DNA from: a bacterium | Lineage (GTDB): Bacteria; Chlamydiota; Chlamydiia; Chlamydiales; SM23-39 | Direction of reading: 5' to 3' | Assembly: GCA_021818045.1 (NCBI GenBank) | Contig: JAKAFF010000109.1 | Span: 1 to 5,403, forward strand | Length of the DNA stretch: 5,403 bases | In this document: positions 1 to 5,268 of the stretch, in pieces | Layout: every line of letters begins with the position of its first letter | Position numbering within the stretch: position 1 is the stretch's first letter | Position numbers and translations under genes: made by a program | The notes under the pieces: generated by a model | What the model was told of the DNA's origin: nothing | Seen by the model: the letters and a program-made list of their open reading frames with translations, nothing else | Database searches by the model: none

Positions 1-96
1 TTGCAACTTATAAATGAAGATCGATATGTCAAAGGTAGAGAGTTGTTAATACGAATTGTATCGATATTGATTAAGATGGCTCAGAGAACGCATTAA
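1..96 (+). CDS. Four-helix-bundle (S23/IVP-like) protein, C-terminal end only
   Basis: Frame 1 is open from the first base to a TAA at 94-96 and gives 31 residues. The 5' part of the gene lies outside the window. The tail reads as an acidic/basic stretch followed by the helix GRELLIRIVSILIKMAQ. This resembles the last helix of the four-helix-bundle proteins first described as 23S rRNA intervening-sequence proteins, which commonly end in G-K-x-L-L-x-R-I-V-x-M-L-x-K-L. The biochemical role of that family is poorly known. The first TTG should not be taken as the start, because the family is about 110-130 residues long. A G-rich hexamer repeat starts 14 bases after the stop. The assignment rests on one helix only, so it is tentative. 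Confidence 0.5.
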   Translation: MQLINEDRYVKGRELLIRIVSILIKMAQRTH

Positions 97-109
97 ATCA
101 GGAAAGGGC

Positions 110-141
110 GGGCACAGGCAGGGGCACGGGCACAGGCACGG
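110..141. repeat. G-rich hexamer microsatellite (RGGCAS x5)
   Basis: Five consecutive six-base units, GGGCAC, AGGCAG, GGGCAC, GGGCAC and AGGCAC, are followed by GG. Together with the GGG at 106-108, the plus strand carries four runs of at least three G (106-108, 110-112, 121-124, 128-130) separated by 1, 8 and 3 bases, so a G-quadruplex is possible. The repeat lies between the four-helix-bundle gene end and the broken transposase end. No gene is supported between 97 and 191. Confidence 0.7.
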
Positions 142-191
142 AATGTGGGTTTCGAAAGATGTCTATTTTAACCTTCTTTCCCATCGAACGA

Positions 192-574
192 CTAACCTCC
201 GAAATTTCCTTTGAAGCCATGATTGACTTTTTCCCCACCTCCTTTTCCAGCAGAGAAGAAACCATCAACTGCTAGTCGAGTCAAATCGATCAGTTTCCAC
301 TCAATACACTTTTCTTGCAGCGCGGTCAGGACAAGTTGTAAAAGGCCGTTCTCCTTCCATTGCCCTAAATACTTGTGAGCGCAAGCTCTGGAGGCCCATT
401 GTGCCCCCACCGGTACATCGCACCAACGAGCTCCTGTGATGAGAACCCAAAGCAACGTATTCAGAATTTTTCTTGGATGAAGCGGTGGTTTCTTTAATGA
501 AATACCCCACATGAAGGGTATTAGAGGTTCGACAATCGACCTTCTTGATCAGTGAGTCCTTCGAATTTGCCCAT
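192..574 (-). pseudogene. IS5-family transposase remnant, frameshifted and truncated
   Basis: The minus strand encodes the N-terminal half of an IS4/IS5-type DDE transposase. The recognisable DUF4096-like segment is KILNTLLWVLITGARWCDVP, followed by an aligned W-A-S-R-A-x-x-H-K-Y-L-G-x-W block and then L-A-V-D-G, which should carry the first catalytic Asp. The reading is broken. From an ATG at 574, preceded by GAGGAAA, translation gives MGKFEGLTDQE and then runs into a stop. The rest, from SIVEPLIP onward, is in another frame. Restoring one base between 541 and 542 (GAA-GG to GAA-TGG) gives the family's expected D-Q-E-W-S-I-V-E-P-L-I-P. Homology ends near 205-212, after N-H-G-F-K-G, and a TAG follows at 192-194. 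The second Asp and the Glu of the DDE triad are absent, so the product cannot transpose. I could not find terminal inverted repeats flanking it. Confidence 0.85.
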
Positions 575-666
575 ATTTTCCTCAAAATAAGAGCGCGAAT
601 TTAGCAAGTAAAGATTTTATTGACTACGGAAAGATGCGTTCTTGCAAAAAATCGCTGTTTTGTATG

Positions 667-700
667 TTGTAAATATTTTTATTTGTGTTTTTGTAAATAT
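667..700. repeat. Short direct repeat TTGTAAATAT upstream of the promoter
   Basis: The ten-base word TTGTAAATAT occurs at 667-676 and again at 691-700, with start positions 24 bp apart, within the AT-rich spacer upstream of the -10 element. In a stretch this A/T-rich such a repeat can occur by chance, but its position just upstream of a good promoter makes a regulator site possible. Otherwise I see nothing gene-like between 586 and 742. Confidence 0.3.
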
Positions 701-706
701 AATTAA

Positions 707-715
707 TGTTATAAT
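707..715 (+). promoter_or_regulatory. Extended -10 promoter for the 743-2845 gene
   Basis: TGTTATAAT is a full consensus extended -10 element: TG at 707-708, one base, then TATAAT at 710-715. No good -35 hexamer stands at 16-18 bp upstream; the best is TTTTTG at 688-693. Poor -35 matches are common when the TGn extension is present. Transcription would start near 722, giving a leader of about 20 bases to the TTG at 743. Confidence 0.6.
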
Positions 716-742
716 GTTTGTGAATTATCGCTACAATAATGA

Positions 743-2845
743 TTGAAATATTTTGGTGTATTGTTGAAGACACAGCCCCTTAAACCTGGTGTAGAGCATA
801 TCTCTAGGCCGCTGAACTCTCGAGATTCGGCGGTATTGGAATCTTGCTATCCTATGTCTGCGGGGAAGGGTGTGTACGCTCAATCTGTCATCAGTTGTGA
901 TGATCGGGTATACCGTCTTCGCTTGCAGATGTCGAGTCCGATCCATCAGGCGCGGAGCTACAAAACTGTGGGGAAGGCGCGCTTAAACCCTCCGCTGCGC
1001 CTTGATAAGAACCCTTGCGTGACGAAACCCAGCTCTACGGGTTCTTTTGGTTCTCATGTTTTGCATTTAGCCCGTCATTATAAGAGAGAAATCGGTCTTA
1101 TAGCTGTATCTGCGATTGCGGGTGCGACCATGGGGTATTGGGTGGCATGGCATGCATTGCAAATCTTGGCGTCTTGGGGCAATGCAACAGGCTTGGGAGT
1201 GGGATCTGCAATGATTCCAAGTGTCGAGTGGGTGGCTGCGCGTAAGCTTATGCGTGATGTTGCTGCAACATCTTCTTGCGCCAACCTGGTGGCATCTCCA
1301 CAATTGCTCACAGTATTGACGCGTTCACAGCCCCCTTTTCCATTGACGCCGCATGAGGAAAATATCCTCAGAAATGCAGATGCAAGCGTACCGTCGCCAA
1401 CACCGCTGTTAGCAGCTCCACCTTCGCCCGGTCCGTTAAAGCATCCAACTTTTTTTGTTCCAGGTTTGGGAGTGAGGGCCATGCCGCAACTGACCGATCG
1501 ACCACATGCAACGTCGTCTCGCCAAGAATCTGCACCATCTCCAGAAACACTCGCACAGCTGATGCACTCGCAACAGTTGCCTTCATTTAGGGCCCAAGTG
1601 ACGGCACCATCTGGCAATACACGCGCCCGCGAGCCGTTATCGACACCGCTGTTAGCAGCTCCACCTTCGCCCGCTCCGTTAAAGCATCCGACTCTTTTTG
1701 TTCCAGGATTGGGAGTGGGGGCGATACCGCAACTGACCGATCGACCACATGCAACGTTGTCTCGCAAAGAATCTGCACCATCTCCAGAAACACTCGCACA
1801 GCTGATGCACTCGCAACAGATGCCTTCATTTAGGGCCCAAGTGGCGGCACCATCTGGCAATACACGCGCCCGCGAGCCGTTATCGACACCGCTGTTAGCA
1901 GCCCCGCCTTCGCCCGGTCCATTAAAGCATCCAACTCTTTTTGTTCCAGGTTTGGGTTTAAATGTTATGCCATCATTACCAGCGCCTCATTCTAAGAATG
2001 CTTTGCAAGACACCGTGTTATCCCTAGCGAATTGGGGAAAAAATTACTTTATTTTCAGTGTAATCACGCACAAAACTGTAGTTGCAGTGACGAATGCTGC
2101 CAAGGGAATCGTGCATGGAATGAGGATTGCATCGCTCACAGCTTCAGGTCGATCCCGCCAGCCATCAGCTTTGTCTCACCCCCTCGTTATTGGTAGTTTA
2201 TATGCATCTGCAGCATTAGCGCCAAGCGCAGCACGGTCATTAAAAGAGGGGATAGAACAACGATTGCCAGCAAGAAACGATGTTTTGAAGGCTCTACGCT
2301 CTATCAAAAATCAAGGCATAGATTATGTAAGAGGGCGACTCCCTGAGCAAAAAAGGGTGGTGCAGGTTTGCTCAGATGCTCTGAGAACGCTTGCCAATCA
2401 ATTCCGAGACAATTTGATTGAGGGGAGATGGGCTAAACAATTCTTGCCGCCGGTAAAAGATATGACGAAGGTGCTTCATGCGATGCAATATGGCATGGCG
2501 CGGGGGGTAAAGACGGGACTTGAGCAAGGTTATAGGCTCGCATTTCGCGTGAAAAAATGGACAGCACAACTACCTCCTATCAAAGGTGTTGTCAAGGCGG
2601 CTGGCTCTGCACTTGCCATGATCGCTGCGACCCCAGGGCTAGTGTTTTTAAAAGGATTTTCCTCCTTCAGCGATTGGCTAGCCGATTTGTTGACCGAAAA
2701 AATCGACTGGACCAAAGATGTGCGTTCGTGGTCCTTAAATCCAGAGACGGGACAATATGAAGGGGGTGAGAGGTGGGAAGGGGCTCCTCAATACATTCCG
2801 TCGGATTTAGTGCGTGCATACCGGCAACCCGTTCACCCACAGTAA
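743..2845 (+). CDS. Orphan tandem-repeat protein with a hydrophobic segment, function unknown
   Basis: I do not recognise this 700-residue protein. Residues 1-113 are polar and basic. Residues 117-145 form a hydrophobic Ala/Gly/Trp-containing stretch preceded by HYKRE, a plausible single membrane segment. Residues 220 to about 412 are a Pro/Ala/Ser-rich tandem repeat of 81 residues, probably extended and surface-like. Residues about 420-660 are predicted helix-rich, with a recurring L-P-x-x-K-like motif. The C-terminal 45 residues are acidic and aromatic (WTKDVRSWSLN, then QYEGGERWEG). No enzyme motif is visible. The start is uncertain: TTG at 743 comes directly after an in-frame TGA (740-742), has no Shine-Dalgarno sequence and fits the promoter at 707-715; ATG at 854 (residue 38, MSAGKGVY) is the first ATG in frame. 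Membrane segment plus repeats could suit a host-facing or envelope protein, but that is inference. A 63-base gap with no evident terminator separates it from the next gene. Confidence 0.75.
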   Translation: MKYFGVLLKTQPLKPGVEHISRPLNSRDSAVLESCYPMSAGKGVYAQSVISCDDRVYRLRLQMSSPIHQARSYKTVGKARLNPPLRLDKNPCVTKPSSTGSFGSHVLHLARHYKREIGLIAVSAIAGATMGYWVAWHALQILASWGNATGLGVGSAMIPSVEWVAARKLMRDVAATSSCANLVASPQLLTVLTRSQPPFPLTPHEENILRNADASVPSPTPLLAAPPSPGPLKHPTFFVPGLGVRAMPQLTDRPHATSSRQESAPSPETLAQLMHSQQLPSFRAQVTAPSGNTRAREPLSTPLLAAPPSPAPLKHPTLFVPGLGVGAIPQLTDRPHATLSRKESAPSPETLAQLMHSQQMPSFRAQVAAPSGNTRAREPLSTPLLAAPPSPGPLKHPTLFVPGLGLNVMPSLPAPHSKNALQDTVLSLANWGKNYFIFSVITHKTVVAVTNAAKGIVHGMRIASLTASGRSRQPSALSHPLVIGSLYASAALAPSAARSLKEGIEQRLPARNDVLKALRSIKNQGIDYVRGRLPEQKRVVQVCSDALRTLANQFRDNLIEGRWAKQFLPPVKDMTKVLHAMQYGMARGVKTGLEQGYRLAFRVKKWTAQLPPIKGVVKAAGSALAMIAATPGLVFLKGFSSFSDWLADLLTEKIDWTKDVRSWSLNPETGQYEGGERWEGAPQYIPSDLVRAYRQPVHPQ
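1400..1978 (+). repeat. Tandem repeat, 243-bp period (81 residues), about 2.3 copies
   Basis: Copy 1 is 1400-1642, copy 2 is 1643-1885, and a partial copy 3 runs from 1886 to about 1978, with tight similarity ending near 1957. The period is exactly 243 bp, so the frame is kept. By hand count copies 1 and 2 differ at 11 of 243 positions. Each unit starts with T-P-L-L-A-A-P-P-S-P, then K-H-P-T-x-F-V-P-G-L-G, then P-Q-L-T-D-R-P-H, then SAPSPETLAQLMHSQQ, and ends with N-T-R-A-R-E-P-L-S. The third copy breaks off after F-V-P-G-L-G and decays into a similar M-P-S-L sequence. Confidence 0.95.
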
Positions 2846-2866
2846 AACTTTTTTCAGCGCTAATTG

Positions 2867-2896
2867 TTGAGTTGATGGATCAAGTTGTGGTAACAT
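2867..2896 (+). promoter_or_regulatory. Weak candidate promoter for the three-gene unit
   Basis: TTGAGT at 2867-2872 and TAACAT at 2891-2896 are separated by 18 bp. Each matches its sigma-70 consensus at four of six positions. The predicted start near 2903 would leave only a few bases before the ATG at 2909, but more than 30 before the in-frame ATG at 2942. Readthrough from the upstream gene is equally possible because no terminator is visible in the 63-base gap. Confidence 0.25.
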
Positions 2897-2908
2897 CTTG
2901 CCGAATTT

Positions 2909-3784
2909 ATGGCGTCAATTGTTTTCAACCGTCAATCAACAATGGCAATGTTAGCAGAATATCCCTTTACCCAAGCATGGGAGGTTGAGCAACGCGTAGA
3001 TGTGGCGGAAAGACTTTGTAGAGAATTTCGCTCTCCTGTGCAGGTTCAGAATTTCCTCGTCCGTATTGCGGCATGTCCTGTAGAAGCGCGCTCATATTCA
3101 GCGGTAGTCCAAGCCGTCAATCACGCAACGCAGCCCTTTTTTGAGTGTCGCAAGCGCCCTCCAGAAAATATGGCTATTGCGTTTAGGCGAGCTCGACGCC
3201 CTCGACTAGAGGACCCAGCTGCAGCGAGCTCTGGATGTGTTCAGTCCCAAGTCAATGCAGAAGATGCCGCAAATGCCGCGGCTCCATCGCCGCCCTTAGC
3301 AGTATCGAGAGGTCTTGGTTCTGCTCAGCCTATTGAAGAGGTTTCGGCTACAACGAATTGTCTAGTGGAGTGCGCGATTTCACACGGTTCTGCGGATTTG
3401 TTGAGATCTATCATCCGGGACTATCAGGAGATCATGCCCGTAGAGAGCACTCGAAGATGGGTAGGTGCGTTATTGTCTAAGGTGTCTTATACAGGAAATC
3501 TCGAGCTTTTAAATGTAATGCTCGAAGTCCATCATCGTATCCCTTTCGATGCTCATGCAATAGGCGTGGCATTAGGTCGTGCAGCAGATAGCATAGTGCT
3601 CAAATGGGATGTAATGTCTCGGTTGGTCTCTTGGGCAAGCGACAATCGCATCGAGATTCCGCCAGACAAGATTGCCTTAGCGATGGCTTCTACGGGAGTT
3701 CGTCCGTCTCATGCTGGAGCGGACCAGTTATTTGTAGAATCATTTCCTCCTCGAATGGGGGAGGAGGCGGGAGGTCAATCTTGA
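2909..3784 (+). CDS. Orphan helical protein, weakly ankyrin-like, first gene of the coupled unit
   Basis: This is a 291-residue protein I cannot assign to a family. Residues 1-85 are mixed and mostly helical. Residues 93-99 are a basic cluster (RRARRPR), followed by an Ala/Ser/Pro-rich linker to about residue 145. Residues about 150-250 look like short paired helices, for example A-I-S-H-G-S-A-D-L-L-R-S-I-I, and Y-T-G-N-L-E-L-L-N-V-M-L-E. These resemble degenerate ankyrin units with the G-x-x-E/D-L-L turn but lack the T-P-L-H signature. There is no signal peptide or membrane segment. Neither ATG 2909 nor the in-frame ATGs at 2942 and 2948 has a Shine-Dalgarno sequence, so the start may be up to 13 codons later. 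The stop TGA (3782-3784) overlaps the TTG start of the U32 gene as TTGA. The last codons (P-P-R-M-G-E-E-A-G-G) double as that gene's ribosome binding region. Ankyrin-like is a visual impression, not a domain call. Confidence 0.7.
   Translation: MASIVFNRQSTMAMLAEYPFTQAWEVEQRVDVAERLCREFRSPVQVQNFLVRIAACPVEARSYSAVVQAVNHATQPFFECRKRPPENMAIAFRRARRPRLEDPAAASSGCVQSQVNAEDAANAAAPSPPLAVSRGLGSAQPIEEVSATTNCLVECAISHGSADLLRSIIRDYQEIMPVESTRRWVGALLSKVSYTGNLELLNVMLEVHHRIPFDAHAIGVALGRAADSIVLKWDVMSRLVSWASDNRIEIPPDKIALAMASTGVRPSHAGADQLFVESFPPRMGEEAGGQS
3746..3767 (+). promoter_or_regulatory. Hairpin next to the U32 ribosome binding site
   Basis: CCTCCTC (3746-3752) pairs perfectly with GAGGAGG (3761-3767) over seven base pairs around an eight-base loop. 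The hairpin ends one base before the Shine-Dalgarno sequence of the U32 gene. The same CCTCC could instead pair with the GGAGG of the true site (3770-3774). In mRNA this gives two alternative pairings, one leaving the site free and one hiding it. Translation of the upstream gene would melt both. Confidence 0.4.
3770..3775 (+). promoter_or_regulatory. Ribosome binding site of the U32 gene
   Basis: GGAGGT is followed by five bases (CAATC) and then TTG at 3781. This is an optimal match and spacing, and it settles the TTG at 3781 as the start although the frame stays open further upstream. The family's conserved N-terminal block E-I-M-A-P-A-G-S begins ten codons later, as expected. Confidence 0.85.
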
Positions 3785-5028
3785 TTCAGCATCAGTATAA
3801 AGATGTAGAAATCATGGCTCCAGCTGGGTCTTGGGAATCGCTCAGAGCGGCTATTCAAGCAAAGGCCGATTCGATCTATTTCGGAATGGATGCGCTCAAT
3901 ATGCGCGCCCATTCGGCTCACAACTTTACTTTAGAAGAATTGCCCGAGGTGATTCGCATTTGTAAAGAGGGCGGGGTTAAAGCTTATGTCACCCTCAACG
4001 CAATTATTTATGATGAAGATCTGCCGGTCATGAGAAATTTGTGTCAGCATATCCGAGATAGCGGCGCTGAGGCGGTGATTGCAAGCGATGTGGCCGTGCT
4101 CGAATATGCCCGCTCTATCGGTTTGCCAGTGCACATTTCTACACAGCAAAATGTTTGCAATTTGGAAGCGGTGCGCTTTTTTGCAAAGTTTTCTGATGTC
4201 ATTGTGCTTGCACGCGAACTGACGCTAGAACAGATTCGGATCATTCGCGATGGGATTGTGCGAGAGCAGATTCTTGGTCCGAGTGGTCATTTGGTGAGGA
4301 TAGAGCTGTTTGTCCATGGCGCGATTTGCGTTGCCGTATCGGGCAAATGTTACATGAGTTTGATGGCCCATAACGAGTCGGCAAATCGGGGGAAATGTAC
4401 CCAGGTGTGCCGCCGCAAGTACCGGGTGATCGATGAACAAACTCAATCAGAACTCGTTTTAGATAATCAATATGTGATGTCTCCTAAAGATTTATGCACG
4501 ATCGATGGGATTGATCAAATTCTTGATGCCGGGGTTTCTGTATTGAAAATCGAGGGCAGGGGAAAGGCAGCAGAGTATGTTTATACGGTGGTCAAGGCTT
4601 ATCGAGAGGCGGTCACAGCTGTGCAAGAGGGGACGTTTACACAAGAGAAAAAAGAGGCTTGGAAAGAGCGGTTAAAAAGCGTGTACAATCGCGGGTTTTG
4701 GGAAGGAGGTTACTATCTTGGGCAAAAGATGGAGGAGTGGAGCGCTTCATCGGGCTCGCAAGCTACAGAAGTGAAGACGCTCATCGGCAAAGTAACGAAC
4801 TACTTTTCCAATCTGCAAGTCGCGGAGATCAAATTGGAAAGCGGTCGCTTAAAATCAGGGAATCGCATTTTGATCATCGGTCCCACGACGGGTGTGGCGG
4901 ATGTCACAATTTCTTCATTGCACGAGAGCTCAGAAAACTCCTGTATAGTGACTTGCCCTATGCCATCCAAGGTGCGTAAAAATGATCGGGTCTATTTAGT
5001 AGAAGAGAGAAAATTGAAGGTTGTGTGA
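3781..5028 (+). CDS. U32-family protein, likely Fe-S RNA-hydroxylation factor (TrhP/RlhA-like)
   Basis: This 415-residue protein is a clear U32 member. It opens with E-I-M-A-P-A-G-S-W-E-S-L (residues 10-21), the usual start of the TIM-barrel-like domain. The U32 signature lies at 175-193, E-L-F-V-H-G-A-I-C followed by S-G-K-C-Y-M-S. Four cysteines, C183, C190, C206 and C210, are placed as the Fe-S ligands of the family. MSPKDL at 233-238 and KIEGR at 256-260 are further conserved blocks, and residues about 334-415 form the U32 C-terminal domain. The family is often annotated as collagenase-like peptidase (PrtC). Studied members act otherwise: TrhP and RlhA hydroxylate tRNA U34 and 23S rRNA C2501, and UbiU/UbiV act in anaerobic ubiquinone synthesis. 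The N-R-G-K-C-T-Q-V-C-R block and S-P-K-D-L favour the TrhP/RlhA side; which RNA is modified cannot be told. The start overlaps the upstream stop (TTGA) and the end overlaps the chorismate mutase start (GTGA), which implies coordinated translation. No defects are seen. Confidence 0.93.
   Translation: MIQHQYKDVEIMAPAGSWESLRAAIQAKADSIYFGMDALNMRAHSAHNFTLEELPEVIRICKEGGVKAYVTLNAIIYDEDLPVMRNLCQHIRDSGAEAVIASDVAVLEYARSIGLPVHISTQQNVCNLEAVRFFAKFSDVIVLARELTLEQIRIIRDGIVREQILGPSGHLVRIELFVHGAICVAVSGKCYMSLMAHNESANRGKCTQVCRRKYRVIDEQTQSELVLDNQYVMSPKDLCTIDGIDQILDAGVSVLKIEGRGKAAEYVYTVVKAYREAVTAVQEGTFTQEKKEAWKERLKSVYNRGFWEGGYYLGQKMEEWSASSGSQATEVKTLIGKVTNYFSNLQVAEIKLESGRLKSGNRILIIGPTTGVADVTISSLHESSENSCIVTCPMPSKVRKNDRVYLVEERKLKVV
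5016..5020 (+). promoter_or_regulatory. Ribosome binding site of the chorismate mutase gene
   Basis: GAAGG lies within the last codons of the U32 gene, four bases before the GTG at 5025. It supports initiation at the GTGA overlap (5025-5028) and hence translational coupling. Confidence 0.7.
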
Positions 5029-5267
5029 GTCTCAAAGGTATTCGCTCGCAAATCGATATTGTGGATGAGCAGATTGTGGCTCTGCTCAACGATCGCTTCC
5101 AACTCGTATTACAAGCTGGAAAATACAAGTCGATATTGAGGGATGCAGCGCGCGAAAAAGCGATTTTAGCTCACATCCATTCCTCATACATTCGGAAGAT
5201 ATACAGAGAAATCTTTCGTAGTTCAAGACGGATGCTATTGCGGCACGGCAGATTTATACACAAATGA
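5025..5267 (+). CDS. Small AroQ-type chorismate mutase, unusually short
   Basis: Chorismate mutase converts chorismate to prephenate. The 80-residue product matches the AroQ helical fold. Aligned by eye with the E. coli PheA mutase domain, R7 matches R11, R24 matches R28, K35 matches K39, D40 matches D48, R43 matches R51, E44 matches E52 and S67 matches S84. Two shortenings stand out: four residues are missing between K35 and D40, and about nine between E44 and Y55. The position of catalytic Gln88 is Leu71 (S-S-R-R-M-L-L, where many relatives read S-R-x-x-Q). Activity is therefore uncertain, though most substrate-binding residues remain. The GTG start overlaps the U32 stop (GTGA) and has its own Shine-Dalgarno sequence. 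A dedicated prephenate supply for the U32 protein is the attractive reading; general Phe/Tyr synthesis is the alternative. The stop at 5265-5267 abuts a large palindrome, so the C-terminus may have been altered by its insertion. Confidence 0.82.
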   Translation: MSLKGIRSQIDIVDEQIVALLNDRFQLVLQAGKYKSILRDAAREKAILAHIHSSYIRKIYREIFRSSRRMLLRHGRFIHK

Positions 5268-5268
5268 G

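Noticed and set aside
98..220. Minus-strand 40-codon frame from ATG 220 ending in Val-Pro repeats
   Set aside because: It spans the transposase breakpoint and a microsatellite, has no ribosome binding site, and the Val-Pro run is simply the hexamer repeat read in frame.
1078..1860. Long minus-strand open frame (260 codons) opposite the tandem repeat
   Set aside because: It is Cys- and Gly-rich, matches no family I know, and stays open because the 243-bp repeat has a period divisible by three. The plus-strand frame has the promoter and the coherent protein.
1400..1978. CRISPR-like array
   Set aside because: The repeat units are 243 bp, contiguous and in frame within a protein gene, with no separate spacers.
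2846..2908. Terminator between the 700-residue gene and the next gene
   Set aside because: Only a six-base AGCGCT palindrome and a short T-run before it are present; there is no stable stem followed by a T-run.
2557..2988. Plus-strand frames at 2557-2760 and 2773-2988
   Set aside because: They overlap the ends of the two orphan genes in other frames, have no ribosome binding sites and give no recognisable protein.
3604..3780. N-terminal extension of the U32 frame upstream of TTG 3781
   Set aside because: It lies wholly within the upstream gene in another frame, its sequence is not U32-like, and the GGAGGT at 3770-3775 plus the conserved E-I-M-A-P-A-G-S block place the start at 3781.
4659..4979. 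Plus-strand 106-codon frame inside the U32 gene
   Set aside because: It is a shadow of the conserved U32 C-terminal region and its product is unrelated to any family I know.
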